A DNA stretch of 48,329 bases from Oscillospiraceae bacterium (GTDB lineage Bacteria; Bacillota; Clostridia; Oscillospirales; CAG-272): positions 1-48,329 of the forward strand of contig SVRY01000016.1 of assembly GCA_015064585.1 (NCBI GenBank), written 5' to 3'. This document shows, piece by piece, positions 32,877 through 40,200 of this stretch. A program made the position numbers and the translations under genes. The stretch's first letter is position 1. Every line of letters begins with the position of its first letter. The notes below the pieces were generated by a model, which worked only from the letters and a program-made list of their open reading frames with translations, was not told where the DNA came from and did no database searches.

Positions 32877-33028
32877 CCTGTGCCTCCTTGTTTTACTCTT
32901 TTCCGCAAATCTCCAAACTCGGTTTTATACGCATCCCAACCGACGCGGTCAAAGGCAAGTTCAAAGATACACTCGTCGCTTTCGGCATAAAAATCCATAA
33001 TCTGATCGGCATAGGCGATCAGTGGCAT
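32873..33028 (-). CDS. Small 51-residue protein in the RtcB operon
   Basis: The reading frame from ATG 33028 to TGA 32873 gives 51 residues, starting MPLIAYADQIMDFYAESDE and ending in a basic tail. It begins ten bases after the SPFH stop, and its stop overlaps the start of the next gene, a typical sign of a real coupled gene. It lacks a strong ribosome binding site of its own. It has no membrane segment. It could also be the remains of a longer gene. Confidence 0.5.
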   Translation of the reverse strand: MPLIAYADQIMDFYAESDECIFELAFDRVGWDAYKTEFGDLRKRVKQGGTG

Positions 33029-33037
33029 ATAATTCGA

Positions 33038-34156
33038 TCATGCACTCTCATCCTTTCTTTTTAAAATACCTGTCAGCTGGGAGAGCACGTCGCCGCCGCT
33101 GTTCAGGGTAATATTTCCCACGTTTTCGCAGATACGCTCAATGTACTCCAGCTCCTTCAGTTTATACAAGGTACGGTTTTCATCCATCAGTCTTGCGGTA
33201 TTCAGCAGGGATCTGGTGGATGCCACCTCCTCGCGGCGTGTTATGACGTTTGCCTGTGCCCGCTTTTCGGCAATCAGCACGGTGTTCATGATCTCACGGA
33301 TCTCGCCCGGCAAAATAATATCCTTAACGCCCGCATCCATGATCTGTACAAACAGTTCTTTTTCCTTTTCTTGCAGGCTTTTCAGAACATACTGCGACAT
33401 TTGATCCTTGTTTTCCAAGATCTCATCCAGTTTATATTTCCCAACATATTCTCGAAGGGCTAACTGCGCTGCCACATGCATATGCTCTCTGTAATCGTCA
33501 ATCTCGGTCAACACCCTTACATATTCGGTTACACGGTAGTGACACACAAAATTGATACGCAGTGCCACCTTATCCAGTGTCAGCATTTCCTGACCCTGGA
33601 TGTTCATTTGCTGTAACCGTGTGTCCACGGTCTTTGCTTCCACTTTGACGGCGGTCTTCCAGAAATAGTAGGTGCCCGCATCCAACAACTGCTCAAACCG
33701 ACCGTTATAGTACAATGCCGCTTTTTCGTGGGCTTGCACTTCCATTTTGGTATAAAAAACAGAGGGGATATACTGAAACATATAGATCGGAATGGAATCG
33801 TTTGCCATAGGATTTGTAGTATCAATCATCTGATAGGTATGGACATCTTCAATCTGCCAAAACGCGTACTTACCGCGCCCCAAAAGGGGCGTGACAGTGG
33901 ATAACTGTCCATTGACATAGTGCAAAGCATATTCCGCATCGCTCACTTCCACCACAGACACCTTACTGCGAACCTCAGGATCTGACAACAATGTTTCCAG
34001 CGAGCAATTTCCGGATACCAACCATCCTGACAGTGGCGTGATTTGAATCTCTCTTCCGCCATATAAATAATATTTACCAGCACCCAACATTCCCTTATAT
34101 TTTCCGTTTTTAAACAAAAATCCCTTTTGATTTTCGTTAATAATCATCTTTTTCAT
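33038..34156 (-). CDS. SPFH/band-7 (slipin-like) domain protein
   Basis: The 372-residue protein has the band-7 core around residues 130-290 (VQAHEKAALYYNGRFEQLLDAGTYYFW, VDTRLQQMNIQGQEMLTLD, ILPGEIREIMNTVLIAEKRAQAN) followed by a coiled-coil-rich end (EEVASTRSLLNTARLMDENRTL). The N-terminal 100 residues hold two related beta modules (GKYKGMLGAGKYYLYGG, GQLSTVTPLLGRGKYAFWQ), so it may be a duplicated sensor. There is no clear membrane helix. Band-7 proteins form oligomeric scaffolds. It lies in one operon with rtcB; I recall such SPFH/slipin-RtcB pairing from published surveys, but cannot verify it here. Confidence 0.8.
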   Translation of the reverse strand: MKKMIINENQKGFLFKNGKYKGMLGAGKYYLYGGREIQITPLSGWLVSGNCSLETLLSDPEVRSKVSVVEVSDAEYALHYVNGQLSTVTPLLGRGKYAFWQIEDVHTYQMIDTTNPMANDSIPIYMFQYIPSVFYTKMEVQAHEKAALYYNGRFEQLLDAGTYYFWKTAVKVEAKTVDTRLQQMNIQGQEMLTLDKVALRINFVCHYRVTEYVRVLTEIDDYREHMHVAAQLALREYVGKYKLDEILENKDQMSQYVLKSLQEKEKELFVQIMDAGVKDIILPGEIREIMNTVLIAEKRAQANVITRREEVASTRSLLNTARLMDENRTLYKLKELEYIERICENVGNITLNSGGDVLSQLTGILKRKDESA

Positions 34157-34168
34157 ACTATGTACCTC

Positions 34169-34807
34169 TCATTCTATGATAATTCTTTTTTGTCCTGTTT
34201 TTCGATAACCGAAGCATTCGGCGTATAGTTTTTTGCCGATATAGTCTTGATATCTGTAACAGTCATATCTGTAAAATTCATTCCAATAACTGATCATGCG
34301 GCTATGCCCCGATTGCATATTTTTCAAATTCAAAGCACATACTTGCTTATATTCCGTACAGTCTACTTTGGAAAGAAACCCGTACACAGCCTGCAGAATT
34401 TCCACCACATACTCACCGCATATTTTAATGATATAAATCTTCGCCCATTCGGGCAGCACGCTTGACAATAGCCACCGTATGTGCTCTTCTCTGATATATC
34501 CGTCACAGCTTCTGGAAAACATACAGTGATATATCATTTTCTGTCTTTCGCTAAACCCGCTCTGCACGCTGTCGGGTTGATCCGTGATATAAATACGAGA
34601 CGGTATTTGGATTTGCTCACCGTTTGACGTCTGCCAATCATAGTCTTTGCCATCTTGAATGAAAAAATCGCGGCAATACAAAGAGCTGTTACAAAGATTG
34701 CGATAGGACAATTGCCTGCAAACAAAGATCACGTCTTCCCGACATTCTTTTGGAAATGCCTTGATCTGCGCATTTAAAAATTCTTTCTTTTTCAAGAATC
34801 CAAACAT
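34169..34807 (-). CDS. Hypothetical protein, first gene of the RtcB operon
   Basis: The 212-residue protein starts MFGFLKKKEFLNAQIKAF and is rich in aromatic residues and cysteine (YRYDCYRYQDYIGKKLYAECFG). No family is recognised. It has no clear membrane helix or signal peptide. AAGGG lies upstream of the ATG, and the stop is 12 bases before the SPFH gene. It is too short and dissimilar to be the Ro/TROVE protein that accompanies Y RNAs elsewhere. Its place directly after the structured RNA suggests that it works with that RNA or with the SPFH protein. Confidence 0.7.
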   Translation of the reverse strand: MFGFLKKKEFLNAQIKAFPKECREDVIFVCRQLSYRNLCNSSLYCRDFFIQDGKDYDWQTSNGEQIQIPSRIYITDQPDSVQSGFSERQKMIYHCMFSRSCDGYIREEHIRWLLSSVLPEWAKIYIIKICGEYVVEILQAVYGFLSKVDCTEYKQVCALNLKNMQSGHSRMISYWNEFYRYDCYRYQDYIGKKLYAECFGYRKTGQKRIIIE

Positions 34808-35023
34808 CCATATCCCTTCTTTCTAAAAGAATCCGATGCAATCACCCTCCGTTTTTCTGCGGCAGAGTACTTTAGCTTGCAAATGGGAAAGCGGAAAGCA
34901 TCGCTTTTGGCAGTCTTCTTTGACAAGCGGTATCCGTTCACCAACAAAGCAGAAAGAACGGCGCAAATAAACATTTATCTGCCGGGTGATTGCGCCACAT
35001 TCTTTTTTCTTTTTCGCGCCCAT

Positions 35024-35222
35024 GCGTGTGCCGTTTCCGGCAAAATAACGAACCAACCGTCGCACGCTTTCGCGTACGGTGGGAATCGAACCCACGTAAA
35101 ACGGGGAGTTGAACCCCATCGAGCAAGGCTTTACGCCATTTCGATTGCCAAGGAGCAAGTTTTCTTCGTGGCATACATTTTGGAATATCCTCATGCACCG
35201 CAGTGATCTCTAATACACACGC
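35024..35222 (-). ncRNA. Candidate structured RNA with tRNA-mimic domain (YrlA/Y-RNA-like)
   Basis: On the minus strand the ends pair perfectly: GCGTGTG (35222-35216) with CACACGC (35030-35024). Inside is a cloverleaf-like set: a T-arm, GTGGG TTCGATT CCCAC (35095-35079), whose loop fits TTCRANY; an acceptor-like stem CGTACGC/GCGTGCG (35078-35061) closed by a GAAA tetraloop; a D-arm-like hairpin ACGG TTGGT TCGT (35060-35048) with the loop GG; and a stem CCGTTTT (35104-35098) with GAAACGG (35037-35031). A competing hairpin, TGGGG TTCAACT CCCCG (35118-35102), shares bases with that stem. Lack of a free CCA end and the closed acceptor match YrlA-type Y RNAs, known neighbours of rtcB. It heads the rtcB operon. 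Class membership is inference; helices are visible by eye. Confidence 0.5.
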
Positions 35223-35243
35223 TTGAAGTACCCTTGCAAGCAT

Positions 35244-35272
35244 ATTTTACCAAATACACTCTGTCTTTTCAC
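35244..35272 (-). promoter_or_regulatory. Candidate promoter of the structured RNA and rtcB operon
   Basis: Minus strand: extended -10 TGG-TAAAAT (35252-35244), with GTGAAA (35272-35267) as a weak -35 at 17-nt spacing. Predicted start is near 35237, 15 bases before the pairing end of the structured RNA. The bases from 34808 to 35023 between that RNA and the first gene hold several small hairpins but no gene. Confidence 0.4.
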
Positions 35273-35274
35273 GG

Positions 35275-35323
35275 AAAAAAAGCTGCGAACTCTCGGTTTA
35301 CACCGTTCATTCACAGCTTTTTT
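35275..35323 (-). terminator. Terminator at the end of the WYL gene pair
   Basis: Imperfect stem GCTGTGAATGAACGG and CCGAGAGTTCGCAGC on the minus strand, followed by TTTTTTTCC. Its 5' arm includes the last codons and the stop of the WYL gene at 35307. It separates the WYL operon from the downstream RNA and rtcB operon. Confidence 0.65.
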
Positions 35324-36209
35324 GTTTCTTTAAGCGCTCAATAATTAAATTTCTAAAATACTGCGGTGCCACAACCTCCACACGCGGACCAAAGCTCAGC
35401 ACGCGGATCACCATTTCCGTTTCATCATTTCGATCATAATAAACACACAAACGGTATTCTTTTTCCGATATTCTCTCTGCCTGCTTTTCAAAATGAGAAA
35501 AATGGAGCATACATCGTTCCAGCGCATTGCGTTCATCAATCACTTTTAAGGTAATACTGCATTTCAATGGAGGTGTTGTGGGCTCGTTTTTTATCCTTCC
35601 GTCATAGCGGCGGCAGGATATCACATTTCCCAAATTGATGGTAAGCCCTCTTCGGGGCGTGCCGCATAGAATACGAAATTTATCGTCCTTTTCGGAATAT
35701 TCCAGTTGTCTTGGCATCACGCGGTATGTCACGGGTCTGCCGCTTCGATTGATGATTTCAATTTCCAAGGCACGCTTTTCCCGTATGGCATTGAGTACCG
35801 AGCGAAAATTACCAATGTATTTCTCATCAAAATACGGATCTCCCCCTGCATATTGATCGTATATTACATAATCCTCGGGGGTAAACAAAGGTGGCACATT
35901 CCGAAGATTTTCAGGAAGGTTAGCAAACAACCGAACACGCGGATCAAGATACAGCGATTTGAGCCAGCGCATTTCAATATCCGAAAGCGGCAGTGTGGGG
36001 GCATTTTGTAAAGGTGTTGTCAGATCACTGTGCAGTAACTGCCATTTCTCATTTTTCAAATTGGGAATCACCGTAAATACGCTTTCCCCAAAAGCAGTTT
36101 CCTGTACAATGCTTTTCATTTTTTCATCGGTCAATTCTCCCTTGACAGCAAGGGCCAATATATTCGCCACCGCACGGTAATAGGCGGAATGAATTTCATG
36201 AAAAATCAT
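35307..36209 (-). CDS. WYL-domain regulator (second of a pair)
   Basis: The 300-residue protein has a C-terminal WYL domain (near residues 118-215: FRSVLNAIREKRALEIEIIN, YRVMPRQLEYSEKDDKFRIL) and a WCX-type end (VIRVLSFGPRVEVVAPQYF). The N-terminal 100 residues are helical with no obvious HTH. Its ATG overlaps the stop of the first WYL gene by four bases (ATGA), so both are coupled and likely act together. In actinobacteria the paired WYL proteins PafB and PafC respond to DNA damage; the parallel is by architecture. It ends at a terminator just before the structured RNA and rtcB operon. Confidence 0.8.
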   Translation of the reverse strand: MIFHEIHSAYYRAVANILALAVKGELTDEKMKSIVQETAFGESVFTVIPNLKNEKWQLLHSDLTTPLQNAPTLPLSDIEMRWLKSLYLDPRVRLFANLPENLRNVPPLFTPEDYVIYDQYAGGDPYFDEKYIGNFRSVLNAIREKRALEIEIINRSGRPVTYRVMPRQLEYSEKDDKFRILCGTPRRGLTINLGNVISCRRYDGRIKNEPTTPPLKCSITLKVIDERNALERCMLHFSHFEKQAERISEKEYRLCVYYDRNDETEMVIRVLSFGPRVEVVAPQYFRNLIIERLKKQKSCE

Positions 36210-37459
36210 GCGTTCTCCTCTCCGGCGTCAATGCCATACATATGGTACATTTCCTGTATATCCCGCTTAAATTGATTTTCTATTGTTCGATTGTCGAAAT
36301 TCAGCCTGGTAATACGGCAAAGGAAGGTACGTATCCAAGGAGTCAATTCGTTTGTATCATATACCATTGCCGAAAAGCGATAGTGATGATCATCCAACTT
36401 TTCGATACTGCCGTTTCGTTTTTCCCGATATAATCGGCGTACAATATACTCCTCGCCCTGCCCAACATATATGGTAAATTCCACCCTTTCCGGTTTTCCA
36501 TTTTCTCCCCCACAGTTAACGCCCCACATATACGGCTGCATTTTATCCAGTTTTGCCCGCATTTCATCAAACAGCGGGAAGGAGTCGGCTATTTTAGGCT
36601 CCGATAGGTAATCGATACGGTAGGAAAGGATCTTACCGCCTGCAGGCAGATACGCCAACACATGCTGTCTGCCGCTTTGTGCACTAATAAATACACGTAG
36701 GGGAACAATAGAAATCTGTATCGGTGATTGTGTCCCACGCCGCTGATTTTTCAAATGCACCACCGATTTTTGACGCATGGCAAGAAAAAGTGTAGCCAGC
36801 ACCTCACTGTCCAGCGCGGCATTAATATAATGATGTTTAAAAGAAAACAAACTGTCCTTTGCGGCATTCCCTCTTTCGATCATAAAAGACCCGATCACTC
36901 CGCATGGCAAAACCTCCGAAAAGAAATCCAGTGCATCGGATACCTCTTCTAAGGAAACAGAATCGGCAACATGATACAGTACTCTTTTCCCCTGTTTTTC
37001 GCATATAACCAGCCCTTCTTTTTCATATTCCTTCAGCTTTTTACGAATGGTAGATTCATCAAAAACCTTAGGGCAGGAAAATTTACATAAATAGGTGTCT
37101 ATTTGCTCCATAATCTGCGAAAGAGTCAACGCAACAGAGGGAGCATATAAAATATCAAAAAGAATAAAGTGAAGGGTAATATCGCCATCGGTAAAGCTTT
37201 TTGCCTTCCACGCCTTATACAGCGGATTGCGTCCCCCGCTGCGGCTATCAATGGAAATAAACACATTTTTTCCATCCGTTGTGCGCACAAAGCGCATATG
37301 CTCTCCCAGCCAGCTTTCCATTCTGCGCCGTTCATCATCGTAGCTTCTGGCACTTTTACGGTCATATTCCTCGCGGCTTTTGAAGCCGTAGACATAAAAA
37401 TCCCGCATATAGGCGCGTATCTTTTCAAAATTTTTTACAAGTTCACTGTAAGATGACAT
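36206..37459 (-). CDS. WYL-domain regulator with N-terminal helix-turn-helix
   Basis: The 417-residue protein has a winged-helix-like region near 120-170 (KVFDESTIRKKLKEYEKEGLVI) and a WYL domain near 230-320 (MRQKSVVHLKNQRRGTQSPI, GRQHVLAYLPAGGKILSYRI), followed by a C-terminal WCX-like section. WYL domains bind small ligands or nucleic-acid ends and control stress or defence genes. GGAGGG lies upstream of ATG 37459. It follows the exonuclease III gene by 33 bases and overlaps a second WYL gene, so the three genes look like one operon linking DNA repair to regulation. Confidence 0.82.
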   Translation of the reverse strand: MSSYSELVKNFEKIRAYMRDFYVYGFKSREEYDRKSARSYDDERRRMESWLGEHMRFVRTTDGKNVFISIDSRSGGRNPLYKAWKAKSFTDGDITLHFILFDILYAPSVALTLSQIMEQIDTYLCKFSCPKVFDESTIRKKLKEYEKEGLVICEKQGKRVLYHVADSVSLEEVSDALDFFSEVLPCGVIGSFMIERGNAAKDSLFSFKHHYINAALDSEVLATLFLAMRQKSVVHLKNQRRGTQSPIQISIVPLRVFISAQSGRQHVLAYLPAGGKILSYRIDYLSEPKIADSFPLFDEMRAKLDKMQPYMWGVNCGGENGKPERVEFTIYVGQGEEYIVRRLYREKRNGSIEKLDDHHYRFSAMVYDTNELTPWIRTFLCRITRLNFDNRTIENQFKRDIQEMYHMYGIDAGEENA

Positions 37460-37492
37460 ATCCTCCCTCCTTTCTGATTATTCCGGAAATTT

Positions 37493-38245
37493 TTACAGTT
37501 CGATCTCCAGCCCCACAGGACAGTGATCACTGCCCATGACAGAACCCAAAATAAAGCTGTCCTGCACCCTTGGCATCAGTCGCTCAGATACCACAAAATA
37601 GTCAATGCGCCATCCCACATTCTTTTCTCTGGCTTTCATCATATAACTCCACCAAGAGTATTCCACCCGATCGGGATATAACGTGCGAAAGGTATCTTTA
37701 AATCCACATTGCAATAATTCTGTAAACTTTGCTCTCTCTTCATCGGAAAAGCCGGCACTTTTATGATTGGTTTTCGGATTTTTAAGGTCAATCTCTTCGT
37801 GAGCAACATTGAGATCGCCACAGTAAATAACAGGCTTATCCGCATCCAGCGCTTTGATGTACCCTCGCAGGGCATCCTCCCACGCCATGCGGTAGCCAAG
37901 GCGTGCAAGCTCCCTTTGGGCATTGGGGGTGTACACACAAAGCAGATAAAAATCCGCATATTCCAAAGTAATTGCCCGCCCTTCGGTGTCATGCTCGGCA
38001 ATGCCAATACCGTAACGCACCGAAAGCGGTTCCCTTTTAGCAAACACCGCCGTTCCCGAATAGCCCTTCTTCTCAGCAGAATACCAATACTGAAAATACC
38101 CTTCGGGATGAAAATCCGCCTGTCCCGGCTGCATTTTTGTTTCTTGAATGCAAACAAAGTCCGCATCCTGCGACAAAAAGAAGTCGCCAAAGCCTTTTTC
38201 CAGACAGGCTCTGAAGCCGTTTACGTTCCAAGATATTAATTTCAT
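37493..38245 (-). CDS. xth: Exodeoxyribonuclease III (AP endonuclease)
   Basis: The 250-residue enzyme is a full-length ExoIII/ExoA-type AP endonuclease. Visible catalytic motifs are ISWNVNGFRA (Asn), CIQETKMQ (metal-binding Glu), YCGDLNVAHEEIDLKNPKTN (Asp and Asn) and the final GSDHCPVGLEIEL (catalytic His). It cuts DNA at abasic sites and removes 3' blocking groups in base excision repair. AGAGGT lies upstream of ATG 38245. It precedes the WYL pair. Confidence 0.93.
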   Translation of the reverse strand: MKLISWNVNGFRACLEKGFGDFFLSQDADFVCIQETKMQPGQADFHPEGYFQYWYSAEKKGYSGTAVFAKREPLSVRYGIGIAEHDTEGRAITLEYADFYLLCVYTPNAQRELARLGYRMAWEDALRGYIKALDADKPVIYCGDLNVAHEEIDLKNPKTNHKSAGFSDEERAKFTELLQCGFKDTFRTLYPDRVEYSWWSYMMKAREKNVGWRIDYFVVSERLMPRVQDSFILGSVMGSDHCPVGLEIEL

Positions 38246-38249
38246 GTCT

Positions 38250-38338
38250 TACCTCTTTCGTGTAATAATCATAGTCGTTCCACCTATGCAAAATACTTCT
38301 TTTACATTTATAAATCCTGCGTTTCTGAACAATTTGAT
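38250..38338 (-). pseudogene. Relic of a SAM-dependent methyltransferase C-terminus
   Basis: The minus strand from 38338 to the TAA at 38250 encodes IKLFRNAGFINVKEVFCIGG then TTMIITRKR, which looks like the end of a class I methyltransferase (the AGF.NV strand and final beta strand). A TAG at 38339-38341 cuts the frame, and KDGFLQK precedes it, so only a short piece remains. It sits just before the exonuclease III start and may overlap its promoter region. Confidence 0.4.
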
Positions 38339-38439
38339 CTACTTTTGCAAAAAACCATCTTTTTATCCTTTTTAACAGTTACTACCCTTTTATTATATCA
38401 CAGCATTTTAAATTTTACAAGGATATTTTAACATTTCCC

Positions 38440-38468
38440 TTGACATTTTGTCAAAGAAATGATATACT
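38440..38468 (+). promoter_or_regulatory. Promoter with palindrome over the -35
   Basis: TTGACA (38440-38445), a 17-nt spacer and TATACT (38463-38468). The -35 is half of a perfect inverted repeat TTGACA-TTT-TGTCAA (38440-38454), which could be a repressor operator. Confidence 0.7.
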
Positions 38469-38493
38469 AGAAAAAAAGCACACGGAGATATCT

Positions 38494-39018
38494 ATGGAAA
38501 TTACAGCTCATTCTCAATATAATCTGAAAACGGTCACGGCTCTATCGCGATTGATGATGTATAAAAAACGCAATCCCAGAAAATCCATACTGATTTTTGG
38601 GTGCGCATGGTTCGTATTATTGCTTTTGAACATTCTTTTAGGCATTTTGGATGAGCCTTCTGTATTAGCCTATATATTACTCATTTTGTTAGGCTCGCTT
38701 GCTATGTTCGGCTATTTTTTTGCACCCAAAATCCAATATAAAAACATGGGAGCATTTAAAGACGGCACTCATACCTTTGTCTTTTACGATGAAAAATTCA
38801 CCGTTACCTCCCAAACGGCAAGCAGCGTCGGCACATCTGATTTTAACTATGCCACCATTCAAAAAATAATGGAAACCACCGAATATCTTTTCCTGTTTCC
38901 CAACAAAAATCAATCCTTCATTGTGGATAAATCCACCCTATCCGAACAAGACATGAATACACTTCGCGTAGCATTGGTATCCAAAATCGGAAGTCAATAT
39001 ATCATTTGTAATTATTGA
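38494..39018 (+). CDS. YcxB-like membrane protein
   Basis: The 174-residue protein starts MEITAHSQYNLKTVTALSRL. It has two adjacent membrane helices near residues 38-78 (SILIFGCAWFVLLLLNILLG and the following AYILLILLGSLAMFGYFF) and a YcxB-type C-terminal domain with FYDEKFTVTSQTASSVG and YLFLFPNKNQSFIVDKSTL. Function is not known; members are small membrane proteins in Firmicutes. CGGAG lies upstream of the ATG at 38494. A longer reading from 38440 would start inside the promoter and is rejected. Confidence 0.8.
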   Translation: MEITAHSQYNLKTVTALSRLMMYKKRNPRKSILIFGCAWFVLLLLNILLGILDEPSVLAYILLILLGSLAMFGYFFAPKIQYKNMGAFKDGTHTFVFYDEKFTVTSQTASSVGTSDFNYATIQKIMETTEYLFLFPNKNQSFIVDKSTLSEQDMNTLRVALVSKIGSQYIICNY

Positions 39019-39034
39019 TTGCAAAGTTTTCAAC

Positions 39035-39087
39035 AAAATGAGGCTGTCTCAAATCCAAATTTTCGTGGATCGAGGCAGCCTCATTTT
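39035..39087. terminator. Bidirectional terminator
   Basis: AAAATGAGGCTG (39035-39046) pairs perfectly over 12 bp with CAGCCTCATTTT (39076-39087). A smaller inner pairing (ATCC/GGAT) closes part of the loop. It separates the convergent YcxB-like gene and the small membrane gene. Confidence 0.8.
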
Positions 39088-39088
39088 A

Positions 39089-39382
39089 TTATTTCGAGCT
39101 ATTCACCGAATAAATCATCTTTAATATGAACCACAACACCAATACCAGCGGAATAGCCTCCATCATCACCAGTACAACCGCCATTTCCAGCGAATACTCA
39201 ACGCACCAAACAAAAAATGCGATCAGTTCGGGCAGAGGAATTGCCACAGTGGCGGCAAAACGTATTCTTCTCCAGCGCTTGGCAATCATCGCGCTTTGTG
39301 CGTCCCGTTCAAATGCAAAGCTTTTTCCAATCAACCAAAGCTGTAATATATATCCAATAAGCAATACAATATGTCCGATCAT
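39089..39382 (-). CDS. Small three-helix membrane protein, unknown
   Basis: A 97-residue hydrophobic protein with three predicted helices (GHIVLLIGYILQLWLIG, FAATVAIPLPELIAFFVWC, VVLVMMEAIPLVLVLWFIL). No family is recognised. GGAGG lies upstream of its ATG at 39382. It appears to be a single gene between two plus-strand genes and has a terminator at its end. Confidence 0.65.
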   Translation of the reverse strand: MIGHIVLLIGYILQLWLIGKSFAFERDAQSAMIAKRWRRIRFAATVAIPLPELIAFFVWCVEYSLEMAVVLVMMEAIPLVLVLWFILKMIYSVNSSK

Positions 39383-39442
39383 ATAGCTTTCTCCTCCTTT
39401 TTCTTTATTATAGCATGAAAAAGAGTATCTGTCAAATACTAA

Positions 39443-39471
39443 TTGACAAAAGCCTGCTAATTTGCTACAAT
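39443..39471 (+). promoter_or_regulatory. Promoter of the HD-domain gene
   Basis: TTGACA (39443-39448), a 17-nt spacer and TACAAT (39466-39471), 25 bases before the start codon. Confidence 0.75.
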
Positions 39472-39496
39472 ACGATCAGTAAAGGAGGGTCTGCCT

Positions 39497-40156
39497 ATGC
39501 TTACCTACAAAGAATTGCAAGAAAACGAAGCCATCCGCACCTATATTGCCTCAGCCGACGCATCCCTTGGTGCGCTGGGATACACCGAACACAGCTTCGG
39601 TCACGTCATGAAGGTGGCAGATTGCGCCAAATACATTTTGCAAACCCTTGGTTATTCCTCTCACGAGGTAGAACTGGTCCAGATCGCAGCATTTTTGCAT
39701 GATATCGGAAACACAGTCAACCGCAAAGACCACGCCCAAAGCGGAGCCATCATGGCTTTTCGAATTCTCGATAATTTGGGGTTTGAAGCCGCTGATATTG
39801 CCCTCATAGTTTCTGCCATCGGCAATCACGACGAGACCGAAGGAATGCCTGTCAATGCCGTTGCCGCCGCCCTCATCCTTGCCGATAAATCGGATGTAAG
39901 ACGCAGCCGCGTACGCAATATAAACGAAAACAGCTTTGACATCCACGACAGAGTAAATTATTCGGTCACAGAATCCCATCTTTCCATCAACGACTCAAAG
40001 GATACCGTTACCCTCAGCCTTACCATCGATCCCCATTACAGTTCGGTGATGGATTATTTCGAAATCTTCCTTGGACGTATGCTTCTTTGCAAAAAAGCCG
40101 CCACTGCCCTTGGTATGGAATTTCGCTTAAAAATGAATGAACAACAAATGGTATAA
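39497..40156 (+). CDS. HD-domain phosphohydrolase
   Basis: The 219-residue soluble protein has the HD pattern: an early His in HSFGHVMKVADCA, the central AAFLHDIGN (His-Asp pair) and a later SAIGNHDETEG with Asp in LADKSDVRRSRVRN. The domain hydrolyses phosphate esters, often of nucleotides; the substrate is not evident. The C-terminal half is beta-rich and may bind a regulator. AAGGAGG gives a strong ribosome binding site for ATG 39497. It is a single gene, closed by a strong terminator. Confidence 0.82.
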   Translation: MLTYKELQENEAIRTYIASADASLGALGYTEHSFGHVMKVADCAKYILQTLGYSSHEVELVQIAAFLHDIGNTVNRKDHAQSGAIMAFRILDNLGFEAADIALIVSAIGNHDETEGMPVNAVAAALILADKSDVRRSRVRNINENSFDIHDRVNYSVTESHLSINDSKDTVTLSLTIDPHYSSVMDYFEIFLGRMLLCKKAATALGMEFRLKMNEQQMV

Positions 40157-40200
40157 AAACAACACGGCAAACCTGTGATAGGTTTTGCCGTGTTGTTTTT
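40157..40200. terminator. Bidirectional terminator between the HD and GH36 genes
   Basis: CAACACGGCAAA and TTTGCCGTGTTG pair perfectly, and flanking A and T runs extend the stem to about 16 bp. It serves both convergent genes. Confidence 0.85.

Noticed and set aside
35048-35118. A canonical tRNA gene on the minus strand
   Set aside because: The T-arm is convincing, but the sequence after it pairs with the next bases through a GAAA tetraloop instead of with a 5' acceptor strand, and there is no CCA or normal D-arm/anticodon order. It is treated as a tRNA mimic.
34823-35243. Possible genes covering the structured RNA (reading frames of 100-123 codons on the minus strand, 109 on the plus)
   Set aside because: No ribosome binding site fits, composition is odd, and parts such as GFDSH and VGSIPT are typical translations of T-arm sequence.
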